Positions 17,113 through 24,882 of a DNA stretch of 64,000 nt are shown piece after piece. The DNA is from Nonomuraea fuscirosea (lineage in GTDB: Bacteria > Actinomycetota > Actinomycetes > Streptosporangiales > Streptosporangiaceae). A program made the position numbers and the translations under genes. The stretch lies in contig NZ_PVNG01000004.1 in assembly GCF_003001935.1 (NCBI RefSeq), positions 537,578 to 601,577 of the forward strand. The letters are read 5' to 3'. The notes below the pieces were generated by a model. That model was given only the letters and a program-made list of their open reading frames with translations. It was not told where the DNA came from and did not search any database. Positions within the stretch are counted from its first letter, which is position 1, and each line of letters starts with the position of its first letter.

Positions 17113-18252
17113 CCGGCTCGGGCGGGCCGCGCCGCCCGCCGAGCCGGCCCCGGCGACGGCCGGCGGCCTCCGGCGGCCGAGGCCGAGGACGAATCTGGTG
17201 AGGCCCCAGCGCCGCACGATCTCGTAGGTGATCAGGCTCAGCGCGAACGACACGGTCATGATCACCACGTACGGCAGGGGCCCGGCGTCCGCGTGCCGCA
17301 GAACGTGGAAGCCCGTGGCGACCAGGAACGTCTGATGCAGGACGTACAGGGGGAAGGCCGCCTCGTTGCAGTACGCCACCGCCTTCGACCCGCCGTTGAG
17401 GTACCGCCTGCCGTACCCGAGCATGGCCAGCAACGCCGTCCAGCAGGCGAGGTCGCGCACGGCCGTGGCCGGCAGGCTCTCCTGGCCGCCGAGCAGAAGA
17501 ACCCCCGCGGCCCCGCATACCGCCAGCGCCAGGAACAGCGGCCGCCGCCGCTCGACCATGTCCATGATCGAGTCGTCGGTGGCGACGAGGAAGCCCAGCA
17601 TGAAGTAGGCCGCGAAGACGAAGATGTTCTTCCCGCCCACCTCCGGCAGGTACGACAGCGCGGTCAGCGGCGCGACGGGCAGCAACGCGAGCGGGGGCCG
17701 CCGCAGCCACCCCGGCGTGTATCCCCGCCTGGCCAGAGCCAGCATCGGCTGGACGAGCGCGGCCGAGATGAGGAAGAGGAACAGGACGAACCACAGGTGC
17801 GCCGGCGAGATCCCGCCCGCGTATTCCGACCAGGAGGAGAAGTCGGTGAAGTACCGCCACAGAAAGCCGGCGTAGGAGCCCTCGTAGCCGCGATGGAACC
17901 GCAGGGCGTAGTACGCCTGCGGCGGCACGACCACCAACACGCCGAACAGCAGCGGCACCAGCAGCCTGGACACCCGCTCGCTGACGTAGCGACCCGCCGA
18001 CCTGCGCTTGAGCGCGTGGAAGCTGGCCGAGCCGGCCAGCAGGAACAGCAGCGGCATGAACCAGTAGGACAGCTGCACCAGCACGGTGGAGAAGGTGTTC
18101 ACCTCGCCCTTGACGTAGAACGAGGCGTCGCCGTCGAACACCCGCGCCGTGTGGTACGGGAACAGGAACAGGATGCCCAGGTTGCGCAACCAGTCGATGT
18201 AGTTCTGGCGCCCACCGCCTCGCCCGGACGTCGTCGTTGTCGCCGTCGTCAA
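17107..18252 (-). CDS. Membrane acyltransferase 3 family protein
   Basis: Start placed at the TTG at 18252, which has GGAGG five bases upstream; an in-frame GTG at 18291 would begin almost in the operator. 381 aa. Acyltransferase-3 fold: NYIDWLRNLGILFLFPYHTARVF at the start (the His and Arg region of the family), then about ten membrane segments, LWFVLFLFLISA, GGKNIFVFAAYFMLGFLVA, and LYVLHQTFLV near the end. Members transfer acyl groups to sugars, peptidoglycan or antibiotics at the membrane. The Arg/Pro-rich tail is unremarkable. Divergent from a TetR gene across a perfect palindrome, so probably regulated by it. Confidence 0.85.
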   Translation of the reverse strand: MTTATTTTSGRGGGRQNYIDWLRNLGILFLFPYHTARVFDGDASFYVKGEVNTFSTVLVQLSYWFMPLLFLLAGSASFHALKRRSAGRYVSERVSRLLVPLLFGVLVVVPPQAYYALRFHRGYEGSYAGFLWRYFTDFSSWSEYAGGISPAHLWFVLFLFLISAALVQPMLALARRGYTPGWLRRPPLALLPVAPLTALSYLPEVGGKNIFVFAAYFMLGFLVATDDSIMDMVERRRPLFLALAVCGAAGVLLLGGQESLPATAVRDLACWTALLAMLGYGRRYLNGGSKAVAYCNEAAFPLYVLHQTFLVATGFHVLRHADAGPLPYVVIMTVSFALSLITYEIVRRWGLTRFVLGLGRRRPPAVAGAGSAGGAARPSRS

Positions 18253-18294
18253 AAGGTCCTCCGCAACCGAAAGGTGATCAAGTCCCGCCACACG

Positions 18295-18323
18295 ATACCG
18301 AAAGTATTGAGTACTTTCGGTAT
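18295..18323. promoter_or_regulatory. Perfect palindromic operator between acyltransferase and TetR genes
   Basis: Arms ataccgaaagta (18295-18306) and tactttcggtat (18312-18323) are perfectly complementary over 12 bp around the centre ttgag. It lies 11 bases before the TetR GTG and 42 bases before the divergent acyltransferase start, covering the TATGCT -10-like hexamer. Textbook TetR operator. Confidence 0.8.
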
Positions 18324-18333
18324 GCTAGGTGTC

Positions 18334-18981
18334 GTGAACGGCGATCAGCAGAGGAACCCGGCCCGGCGCCTGCCGCGTGAGGAGGTGCGCCGCCGGCTGC
18401 TGGCCGAGGCGGCGCGGGTGTTCGCCGAACGCGGCTACGCCGACGCCCGTATCGAGGACATCGCGGCCGGCGCCGGCTTCACCAAAGGGGCCGTCTACTC
18501 GAACTTCGGCGGCAAGCAGGAACTGTTCGGCGCCATCCTCGGCGACGGCGCCGCGAGTGAACTGGCCGCCGTGCGGGAGGAGATCCGTGACCTCGACGAC
18601 CTGCCCGCGATGATCGCCCGAGTGGCGTCGCTGGTCACCCGGCACATCGTGCAGGACAGCGGCGACGGCCACCTCGGCCTGGAGTTCGCGGCCCGCGCGG
18701 CCAGAGACGAGCAGACCAGGCAGGTGCTCACCCCGATGCGCCGGGCTCAGCGCGAAGGAGCGGCCCGCTCGATCGCCGACGTCGCCGAGCGGACCGGCGT
18801 CCGCCCCGCCGTCGATCTGGACCAGGCCGCGCTCATCCTGCACTGTCTGACCAACGGCCTGGTCAACGAGCACATCGCCGATCCCGAGGCGGTCGACGCC
18901 GAGGCTGTCGAACGGGCGTTGACCACCGTGCTGACCTGCCTGCTGCCCCTTCCCCCGAGCGACGACCCGCCACGCTCCTGA
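18334..18981 (+). CDS. TetR-family regulator of the acyltransferase
   Basis: 215 aa from the GTG at 18334; an ATG at 18322 is the alternative, but it lies in the palindrome. No ribosome site is visible, so probably leaderless. Helix-turn-helix at about 15-60: LLAEAARVFAERGYADARI, IAAGAGFTKGAVYSNFGGK, QELFGAIL. The C-terminal domain resembles TetR_C_6 types (LEFAARAARDEQTRQVLTP). Presumably represses itself and the divergent membrane acyltransferase. Confidence 0.88.
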   Translation: MNGDQQRNPARRLPREEVRRRLLAEAARVFAERGYADARIEDIAAGAGFTKGAVYSNFGGKQELFGAILGDGAASELAAVREEIRDLDDLPAMIARVASLVTRHIVQDSGDGHLGLEFAARAARDEQTRQVLTPMRRAQREGAARSIADVAERTGVRPAVDLDQAALILHCLTNGLVNEHIADPEAVDAEAVERALTTVLTCLLPLPPSDDPPRS

Positions 18982-19038
18982 CCGTTCCCGGCGAACGAGT
19001 CTCGCGGATCTCCTTGTTCGAGGGGCCGAGGCACGCGC

Positions 19039-19851
19039 TCAGGCCAGCCCGGGGAAGCGCTCGACGGGGAACGTCTCCACCTGCGGGCTGCGCTGCTGCA
19101 CGAGCACGCCGCCGTCCACCACGAGCGTGGCGCCGGTGACGTAGGCGGACTCGTCCCCGGCGAGGAAGAGGGCCGGTCCGACCAGGTCCTCCGCCACCCC
19201 GCCCCGCCCCAGTGGAACGGTCTCGTCGCGCAGCCGCCGGGCCTCCGGCTCGAAGTGGGCCGGCCTGGTCGCGATCAGCCCGGGCACGAGCGCGTTGACG
19301 CGGATCCCGTACGGGCCGAGATCGAGCGCCATCGACCGGGTCAGCCCCTCCACGCCACCCTTGGAGGCGTCATAGGCGGCCATGCCCCGGTGCGCCCGGG
19401 TGGCCCCGCCGCTGGACATGTTGATGATGCTGCCCGACCGCCGGGGCGCCATCACGGCGGCGGCGCGGCGGCCGCACAGGTACTGGCTCTTGAGGTTGGT
19501 GTCCAGGAAGTGGTCCCACCACCGCTCGTCGGACTCCAGGAAGTGCCGCTGGACGGTCACGTCGCCGGCGTTGTTGACCAGGATGTCGAGGGTGCCGTGG
19601 GCGGAGAGGGTGGCGTCGAAGAGGCGGTCCACGTCCGCGGCACGGCCGACGTCCGCGCCGAAGCCGACGGCCGTGCCGCCCGCCGCGGCGACCTCGGCGG
19701 CGGCCTTCTCGGCGGCGGCGCCGTCGAGGTCCGCGATGACGACGGCGGCCCCCTCGGCGGCGAACCCGCCGGCGATGGCGCGGCCGATCCCGTGCGCGGC
19801 GCCGGTGACGATCGCCACCCGGCCCGCGAGCCGGCCCGTTCCGCCACTCAT
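19039..19851 (-). CDS. Short-chain dehydrogenase/reductase
   Basis: 270 aa, classical SDR: cofactor motif TGAAHGIG at 17-24, NNAG in ILVNNAGDV, Ser in SIINMSSGG, and the catalytic YDASKGG. An acidic residue at the end of the second strand (ADLDG) points to NAD(H). The ATG overlaps the stop of the upstream monooxygenase gene by four bases. Last gene of a three-gene operon (FAD oxidase, ABM monooxygenase, SDR) that faces a GntR-FCD regulator, so it probably oxidises the product of the first enzyme. Substrate unknown. Confidence 0.9.
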   Translation of the reverse strand: MSGGTGRLAGRVAIVTGAAHGIGRAIAGGFAAEGAAVVIADLDGAAAEKAAAEVAAAGGTAVGFGADVGRAADVDRLFDATLSAHGTLDILVNNAGDVTVQRHFLESDERWWDHFLDTNLKSQYLCGRRAAAVMAPRRSGSIINMSSGGATRAHRGMAAYDASKGGVEGLTRSMALDLGPYGIRVNALVPGLIATRPAHFEPEARRLRDETVPLGRGGVAEDLVGPALFLAGDESAYVTGATLVVDGGVLVQQRSPQVETFPVERFPGLA

Positions 19852-20159
19852 GCGACCTCGCCCTCCGTCACGGTGAAGTGGGCGACCGTCCGCTCGAAGT
19901 CCGTCAGGACCGCGCGGGCCGCCGGCTCCACGACCGCGTGATCGAGATCGTCACCGGCGAAGGCGCGGATCGTCTCCAGCGACTCCCAGTGCGTGATCAC
20001 CTGGATCTCCACCAGCTCTCCCGACTCCCGCGTGAGCAGGTAGGCCGCGCGGCAGCCGCCCTGCCGGCGCAGCTCGGGCAGGACGGCGCCGTCGAAGTGC
20101 TCGGCGTAGCGGCGCGCGCCCTCAGGGGTGGCGGACGCCTTCCAGGCTCTGGCGATCAT
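19848..20159 (-). CDS. Antibiotic biosynthesis monooxygenase (ABM) domain protein
   Basis: 103 aa. A single ferredoxin-like ABM domain: MIARAWKASATPEGARRYAEHF, LLTRESGELVEIQVITHWES, IRAFAGDDLDHAVVEPAA, which is the usual pattern including the HWES and FAG blocks. Members are cofactor-free monooxygenases or dimeric ligand-binding proteins. Sits 19 bases after the FAD oxidoreductase gene and overlaps the SDR gene by ATGA. Whether it is catalytic here cannot be told. Confidence 0.8.
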   Translation of the reverse strand: MIARAWKASATPEGARRYAEHFDGAVLPELRRQGGCRAAYLLTRESGELVEIQVITHWESLETIRAFAGDDLDHAVVEPAARAVLTDFERTVAHFTVTEGEVA

Positions 20160-20178
20160 CGACGCTCCTTCTCGCTGG

Positions 20179-21279
20179 TCAGATCACGAACTTCTCGGGA
20201 CGTACGGCGCCCGCGCGGAACCGTCCGGCGGAGAACGGGGACAGGTCCAGGCTCACGGGCAGGCCGAGCACCCGTTGCGCCAGATGCTCGCCGACGGCCG
20301 GCGACTGCTGGAAGCCGTGGCCGGAGAACCCGGTCGCGTAGTGGAAGCCGTCCACCGGGCCGGAGCCGATCATCGCGTTGGAGTCCGGGCTCATGTCGTA
20401 GTAGCCCCACCACGACGACTCGATCGGCAGCCCGGCCAGCACGGGCAGCCGCCTGACCGCGGGCTCGCCGAGGTCTTCGAGCTCGCGCTGACGGCCGCCG
20501 AAGACCATTCCAGGGCCCTCGCGGTGGAAGTAGAACCCCGACGCGAAGTCCACGGTGAGCGGGGCCGAGCCGGGGACGCCGCCGTCGCGGCCGGTGTAGT
20601 GGATCGCGCGGGCCTCGCCGTGCACGGGGAGCTCCATCCCGATGCCGCGGGCGAGCCCGGCCGAGTGCACCCCGGCGGCGCAGACCACGGTGGGGGCCGC
20701 GATCGGCCCGCCGTCGGTGTCGACCCCGGTGATCCGGCCGTCCTCGGCGCGGACGGCGGTGACCGCGCGCCCGGTCTCGACGCGGACGCCGAGCCGCCGT
20801 GCCGCCGTCGCGTACCCCTGCACCACCGCCTCCGGCGTCGCGTATCCCTCGCTCGGGCAGAACGTGGCCCCCACGAGGTCGTCCGTGGCCAGCTGCGGGA
20901 CGAACTCGCGCACCGCCGCCACGTCCACCAGTTCGCTGGGGATGCCGAGGCCCTGCTGCACGCCTACCGCCCGGCGGAAGGCGTCGAGGTCGGCGGCGGA
21001 GCTGAGCAGGAACAGGTAACCCACCTGCTTGAAGCCGATCGGCACGCCGGTGAGCTCCTCGAAGCGCAGGAACTCCGCCAGCGAGCGGCGTACGAGCAGG
21101 GAGTTGAGCGCGTCGGCGTGCTGCAGCCGGATCCCACCGGCGGCCTTGCCGGTCGAGCCCGAGCCCAGCGCGTCCGCTTCGAGCAGGACGACGTCCGTGC
21201 AGCCGGCCGCGGCGAGGTGGTAGGCCGTGCTGGTCCCGACGCAACCGCCACCGATGACCACGACCTCGGCTGTCCGCAT
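20179..21279 (-). CDS. FAD-dependent oxidoreductase, DAO/sarcosine-oxidase-like
   Basis: 366 aa. N-terminal FAD site VVVIGGGCVGTSTAYHLA followed by LLEADALGSGSTGKAAGGI, the glycine-rich second motif of the DAO family; C-terminal WWGYYDMSPDSNAMIG and HYATGFSGHGFQQSPAVGE match the flavin-binding end of sarcosine and dimethylglycine oxidase-like enzymes. Probably oxidises an N-methyl or other secondary amine or a hydroxyacid in the cytoplasm. First gene of the leftward operon; the divergent GntR-FCD protein at 21484 is its likely regulator. Confidence 0.85.
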   Translation of the reverse strand: MRTAEVVVIGGGCVGTSTAYHLAAAGCTDVVLLEADALGSGSTGKAAGGIRLQHADALNSLLVRRSLAEFLRFEELTGVPIGFKQVGYLFLLSSAADLDAFRRAVGVQQGLGIPSELVDVAAVREFVPQLATDDLVGATFCPSEGYATPEAVVQGYATAARRLGVRVETGRAVTAVRAEDGRITGVDTDGGPIAAPTVVCAAGVHSAGLARGIGMELPVHGEARAIHYTGRDGGVPGSAPLTVDFASGFYFHREGPGMVFGGRQRELEDLGEPAVRRLPVLAGLPIESSWWGYYDMSPDSNAMIGSGPVDGFHYATGFSGHGFQQSPAVGEHLAQRVLGLPVSLDLSPFSAGRFRAGAVRPEKFVI

Positions 21280-21294
21280 CCAGCCCTCCTCATC

Positions 21295-21369
21295 GGATCC
21301 GAAAAGGCATGATCGAGCCTAGATCGGTGGTATAGCCGCTGTAAAGCGCGAACTCTTGGATCCGAGAAG
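21295..21369. promoter_or_regulatory. Repeated ggatccga element in the FAD oxidase/GntR intergenic region
   Basis: Ggatccgaaaag (21295-21306) and ggatccgagaag (21358-21369) match at 11 of 12 positions, and the first lies in a 10-bp palindrome (tcggatccga, 21293-21302). The 204-bp gap separates divergent genes, so these are candidate binding sites for the GntR-FCD regulator. Confidence 0.4.
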
Positions 21370-21483
21370 TCAGAATAGTGACACCACCGGAACCGGCACC
21401 CTAGCGGCGACCGGGCCGGGGGAGGAGAGCCGTAGGCTTGGCCCCGATCGGGGGCGATCACGACCAGGGAAGGGGAGCCGCGC

Positions 21484-22215
21484 GTGACGGCAGACCGGGT
21501 GCGGACGGACACCGGCGGCGATCCGGCGGCCACCACGAAGGCCGACCAGATCGCGCAGGCCATCGAGGAAATGATCATCGCCGGCCGCCTCGCCCCCGGC
21601 ACGGTGCTGCGCCAGGACGAGCTGTCGCACCGCTTCGGCGTCAGCCGCACCCCGATCAGGGAGGCGCTGCGGCAGCTCGCGGCCATGGGCCTGGTGTCGT
21701 TCACGCCCAACCGCGGCGTACGGGTGCGCGCGCTCGACCGTGACGAATGGGCGCAGACGTTCCTGGCCAGAGCCGCCCTGGAGGGCGCCGCCGCCGAACT
21801 GGCCGCCCAGCGCATGACGGACGCAGGACTGGCCGAGCTGGACGCGGCGAACGCCGAGTTCGGCCGGCAGACGGCGCTCCTGCGCGACCCCGGGGTCCCG
21901 GCGGCCGAGCGGGAACGCGCCTCGTTCGCCTGGATCGCCGCCAACGAGGACTTCCACACCACGATCATCAGAGCCGCGGGCGCGCCCCTGTTCGAGCGGC
22001 TGATCGCCGGGTTGCGGCGGGTCTTCTCCGGCGAGGCCCTGTGGGCGCCCGGCTCACCCGCCGACCGCCTCTACGAGACCAACGTGCGCCAGCACGAGGC
22101 GATCCGCCACGCCCTCGCCGTACGCAACGGCCCGGCCGCCCGCATCCTGGTCCAGGACCACATCATGGACTCCTGGCGGCTCCTGCAGGCCGTCCTGGAC
22201 GAGCCACCCATCTGA
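21484..22215 (+). CDS. GntR-family regulator, FCD subfamily
   Basis: 243 aa from the GTG at 21484 (agggg nearby at 21470-21475). Winged helix at about 20-85: ADQIAQAIEEMIIAGRLAPGT, DELSHRFGVSRTPIREALRQL, FTPNRGVRV. The FCD ligand domain follows, with the metal-binding Asp/His pattern in IAANEDFHTTII and RQHEAIRHALAVRN. FCD proteins typically sense small organic acids. Likely represses the divergent FAD-oxidase/ABM/SDR operon. Confidence 0.92.
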   Translation: MTADRVRTDTGGDPAATTKADQIAQAIEEMIIAGRLAPGTVLRQDELSHRFGVSRTPIREALRQLAAMGLVSFTPNRGVRVRALDRDEWAQTFLARAALEGAAAELAAQRMTDAGLAELDAANAEFGRQTALLRDPGVPAAERERASFAWIAANEDFHTTIIRAAGAPLFERLIAGLRRVFSGEALWAPGSPADRLYETNVRQHEAIRHALAVRNGPAARILVQDHIMDSWRLLQAVLDEPPI

Positions 22216-22257
22216 CGCCTCCCGCCCGAGAAGCACGTCAAACCGAAGAGACGCGGA

Positions 22258-22635
22258 TCAGACGGGCGAAACGCAGGCCGTCAGCCCCCGGTGCGCACGG
22301 TTGGCGTCGATGAGCAGGTCGAGTGCTTCGCGAGCCCGCCCGAGCTCCCGCATGTGCCGGTCGATCCGCTCGCGCTCCTGGACCAGCCGCTCGAACGCCT
22401 CGTCGCTGGTCTTCTCACTGGGCGACTCGACGCACGGCAGCACCTCGGCGATCGTCCGGCTGGACAGCCCGGCCGCGTAGAGACGCTGGATGAACCGTAC
22501 CCGCTCGACCTCCTTGTCGGTGTAGCGGCGCTGCCCGCTGGCACTGCGCGTGCTGCTCAGCAGACCCTGCTCCTCGTAGTACCGCAGAGACCGCACACTC
22601 ACCCCGGCCTGCGACGCCAGCTCACCGATCCGCAT
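22258..22635 (-). CDS. MerR-family regulator
   Basis: 125 aa. N-terminal MerR winged helix MRIGELASQAGVSVRSLRYY, EEQGLL, SGQRRYTDKEVERVRFIQRL, then a coiled-coil dimerisation helix (FERLVQERERIDRHMREL). The short tail has one LPCVESP cysteine and ends TACVSPV, without the metal-binding loop of ZntR or CueR types, so the ligand is probably organic. A MerR-type palindrome lies 43 bases upstream, but no intact target gene follows it. Confidence 0.9.
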   Translation of the reverse strand: MRIGELASQAGVSVRSLRYYEEQGLLSSTRSASGQRRYTDKEVERVRFIQRLYAAGLSSRTIAEVLPCVESPSEKTSDEAFERLVQERERIDRHMRELGRAREALDLLIDANRAHRGLTACVSPV

Positions 22636-22677
22636 CGCCCATTCCTTCCAGAGGGGATCCCCGTCAGAAACTCGCGT

Positions 22678-22693
22678 CTGACGTCAATGTCAG
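22678..22693. promoter_or_regulatory. MerR-type operator/promoter spacer
   Basis: Ctgac and gtcag arms around gtcaat, the dyad usual in the over-long spacer of MerR-controlled promoters. It could drive merR leftward or a rightward transcript through 22700-22920. Confidence 0.5.
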
Positions 22694-22920
22694 GGTCCAG
22701 CGTAACCGCCGCTGTCGCCGGCGTCGGTCCGCGCCGAGCTGTCGCGCTGGGGTTCTCTCTGAGACAGGCGGTCACGCAGGGACGCGACGACCTGGAGCTG
22801 ATGGTCGAGAAGTTCGCCGTGACCGGCACGGACGGGCTGGAGGTGCTGCTCCGGCACGCCGAGCCCGGCTCACGTTCAGCCCGCGCGCTGGAGACGCTGG
22901 GCGAGCGCCCTCTCCCGTGA
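22687..22920 (+). pseudogene. Possible small ORF or gene remnant opposite merR
   Basis: An open frame of 77 codons ends at 22920. From about 22770 its third positions are almost all G or C (FSLRQAVTQGRDDLELMVEK, FAVTGTDGLEVLLRHAE), unlike random DNA, but I recognise no family and the start has no ribosome site. It could be the remnant of the gene once controlled by the neighbouring MerR protein, or a short unknown protein. The rest of the 22636-22962 gap holds only the MerR-type palindrome. Confidence 0.3.
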
Positions 22921-22962
22921 GCGACGCCGGCCCGATGACGACGCGTCGATCCCGGGCGGTGG

Positions 22963-23178
22963 TCAGGCGCTGGCCGCGGCTCGCCAGCGGTCGAGGATGG
23001 CCGCGTCGTCGGTGTCGCCGCGCCAGGCCGCCTCTTCCGGGACGGCGAACGGCAGCCAGTCTCCGTAGTCGGGGGCGCCGGGGGTGATGTCGCGGGTGCA
23101 GTCGACGCGGGTGCCGTCGGGCAGGGTGATCGGCTCGATGACGCGAAGAACTCCGCCGGTCAGCATGAGGGCGGTCAT
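22963..23178 (-). CDS. Small protein of unknown function
   Basis: 71 aa from the ATG at 23178, with gaaggga eight bases upstream. Sequence begins MTALMLTGGVLRVIEPITL and continues DGTRVDCTRDITPGAPDYGD, ending in a helix-like WRGDTDDAAILDRWRAAA. Not recognised. Good codon use and ribosome site support it as real. Same strand as the metallopeptidase gene ending at 23262, 83 bases upstream, so possibly in its operon. Confidence 0.6.
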   Translation of the reverse strand: MTALMLTGGVLRVIEPITLPDGTRVDCTRDITPGAPDYGDWLPFAVPEEAAWRGDTDDAAILDRWRAAASA

Positions 23179-23261
23179 GAGGGGCGTCCCTTCCGTCTCG
23201 CACGTCACCTTTCCCCGCTCAGCATAGCGCGGGCCCGCGAACGCGGGGGAGTGGCGGGCCA

Positions 23262-23999
23262 TCAGCCGATCCCGTACCGGCCGGCCAGCCAGGTGTAGGC
23301 CTGCTGGGCGGCGTGCTCGTCGCCGAACAGGCCGATCAGCCGGCGGGCCCGGCGGGTGAGCACGCAGGCGAAGGCCTCGGCGAAGAGTTCGGCGGCGTCC
23401 TCGCGGTAGGGCGGCGGCAGGTGGCGGGCGCGTACGGCGTGCAGCCCGGCCCAGGTCTCGCCCCGCGACGGCATGCCGTCCAGGTGGTCGGTGGCGTGGC
23501 CGAGTTCGTGGCCGGCCACGCTGACGGAGGGGGAGGGCGTGCTGCCCACGCCGATGCGGCGCCGGTGCGGGTCGTAGACGCCGGCGCTGCGCTCCCAGCC
23601 GCCCTGCTGGACCGGCAGGGGCACCCCGCGCAGCGCCTCGAAGCCGGGCAGGTCCGGTACGGCGCCGGGCCCGACGACGATCCCGCCGTCGAGGTGGGTG
23701 GCCAGGCGGGTGCCCAGCGGGCGCGGCACCGCGCTGAACGTCATGATCGCCAGCAGGACGGCGGCCGGCGGGAAGGTGCCGGGGAACCAGGCGCGGGTCA
23801 GGCGGTGTTCGAGCGCGCCGACGTGCAGCCAGCCCGGCCGTCCTCTGCTCTGGCTGGGCACACCCGTCTCCCTGATGAGTCGCTGGGACGGCGGCCGGGC
23901 CGGCTCCGTCCGCCGCCCGGTCGCATGACGTAAATCTACAAAGTAAAGGCGCTCGATTTCTACGGTTTGCCCTTTTTCGCCCCTCAAAAGACCACCCAT
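23262..23999 (-). CDS. Putative HExxH metallopeptidase, anthrax lethal-factor-like (ATLF) fold
   Basis: The ORF allows 245 aa; the start is uncertain, since 23930-23999 is AT-richer and may be leader, and an internal ATG at 23747 leaves 161 aa. The C-terminal half has SVSVAGHELGHATDHLDG (HExxH zinc site) and, about 40 residues on, EDAAELFAEAFACVL, which supplies the third ligand Glu in the ELFAEAF form seen in lethal-factor-related peptidases. Upstream, GGIVVGPGAVPDLPGFEALRG resembles the strand region of that fold. A hydrophobic run (FPPAAVLLAIMTF, about 76-88) could be a signal or anchor if the upstream start is used. Function unknown. Confidence 0.6.
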   Translation of the reverse strand: MGGLLRGEKGQTVEIERLYFVDLRHATGRRTEPARPPSQRLIRETGVPSQSRGRPGWLHVGALEHRLTRAWFPGTFPPAAVLLAIMTFSAVPRPLGTRLATHLDGGIVVGPGAVPDLPGFEALRGVPLPVQQGGWERSAGVYDPHRRRIGVGSTPSPSVSVAGHELGHATDHLDGMPSRGETWAGLHAVRARHLPPPYREDAAELFAEAFACVLTRRARRLIGLFGDEHAAQQAYTWLAGRYGIG

Positions 24000-24073
24000 T
24001 CCGTCGACGACACCGGATGATCATCTCAATCGGTGAGAGCGGTCGCGACGTGAACGCGGCCGGCGGGAGAAGC

Positions 24074-24120
24074 GGCGGGCATCGCATGGTGGCGCCTGGC
24101 GGGCATCGCATGGTGGTGCC
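24074..24120. repeat. Tandem 24-bp repeat upstream of the urease operon
   Basis: Two units, 24074-24096 and 24098-24120, match at 22 of 23 positions and share ggcgggcatcgcatggtgg. They lie about 100-150 bases before the ureAB start, in the gap between the metallopeptidase gene and urease. Possibly a paired regulator site. Confidence 0.55.
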
Positions 24121-24194
24121 GCCTGCGGGTGAGGGGCTCGTCACCACCTTGTCACCTTACTTTGCGTGCTCATCGAGTTACGTTCGGTGAGTGA

Positions 24195-24212
24195 GCTCCG
24201 GAGTTCCGGAGC
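24195..24212. promoter_or_regulatory. Perfect 18-bp palindrome just before the ureAB ribosome site
   Basis: Arms gctccgga and tccggagc around gt, directly followed by GGAGG (24213-24217). The two-base centre argues for a protein-binding DNA site rather than an RNA hairpin. Candidate operator for urease expression. Confidence 0.5.
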
Positions 24213-24222
24213 GGAGGCGAAG

Positions 24223-24882
24223 GTGAGGTGGCGGGTGCGTCTGACCCCGCACGAACAGGAACGGCTGATGATCCACGTGGCCGCGGACGTGGCCCGCAAG
24301 CGGATGGAACGCGGGGTTCTGCTCAATTACCCCGAGGCGGTCGCGATCCTGACGGCGTACGTCCTGGAGGGCGCGCGCGACGGCGTGTCGGTGGCGAAGC
24401 TGATGGAGATGCCGGCGCCGGTGCTCAAGGGTTCGCAGGTGATGGACGGGGTGGCGGAGATGATCCGCGACCTGCAGATCGAGGCGACCTTCCCCGACGG
24501 CACGAAGATGGTCACGTTGCGTGATCCGATTCCGGCGACGACGAGGGAGGCGGGGCGGGTTCGTCCGGGGCGGGTGGATCATCCGGTCGACGCGGGGCCG
24601 GTGGCGTTCAACGTGGGTCGTGAGGTGACGACGGTGCGGGTGACCAATACCGATGATCGTCCCGTTCAGGTGGGTTCGCACTTTCACTTCTTCGAGGTGA
24701 ACGCGGTGCTTCTCATCGAGCCTGGTCGTGATGCCGCGTATGGCAGGCGGCTGCATGTCCCGGCCGGCAGTTCGGTGCGTTTCGAGCCGAATTGTCCGCT
24801 CGACGTGCAGTTGGTGCCGCTGGAGGGCCGCCGGGTCGTCGAGGGCCTGAACGGGAAGGTCGGGGGTGAGCTGGATGCTTGA
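24223..24882 (+). CDS. ureAB: Urease gamma-beta fusion subunit
   Basis: 219 aa from the GTG at 24223 (GGAGG five bases upstream); a GTG at 24235 is also possible. Residues 1-101 are the gamma subunit ([60 protein letters not shown]); the remainder is the beta subunit ([34 protein letters not shown]-equivalent [15 protein letters not shown]). The two are separate in most bacteria and fused in Helicobacter and in one of the two urease lineages of Streptomyces. Forms the cytoplasmic urease complex with UreC, splitting urea to ammonia and carbamate. Overlaps ureC by eight bases. A perfect palindrome precedes the ribosome site. Confidence 0.95.
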   Translation: MRWRVRLTPHEQERLMIHVAADVARKRMERGVLLNYPEAVAILTAYVLEGARDGVSVAKLMEMPAPVLKGSQVMDGVAEMIRDLQIEATFPDGTKMVTLRDPIPATTREAGRVRPGRVDHPVDAGPVAFNVGREVTTVRVTNTDDRPVQVGSHFHFFEVNAVLLIEPGRDAAYGRRLHVPAGSSVRFEPNCPLDVQLVPLEGRRVVEGLNGKVGGELDA

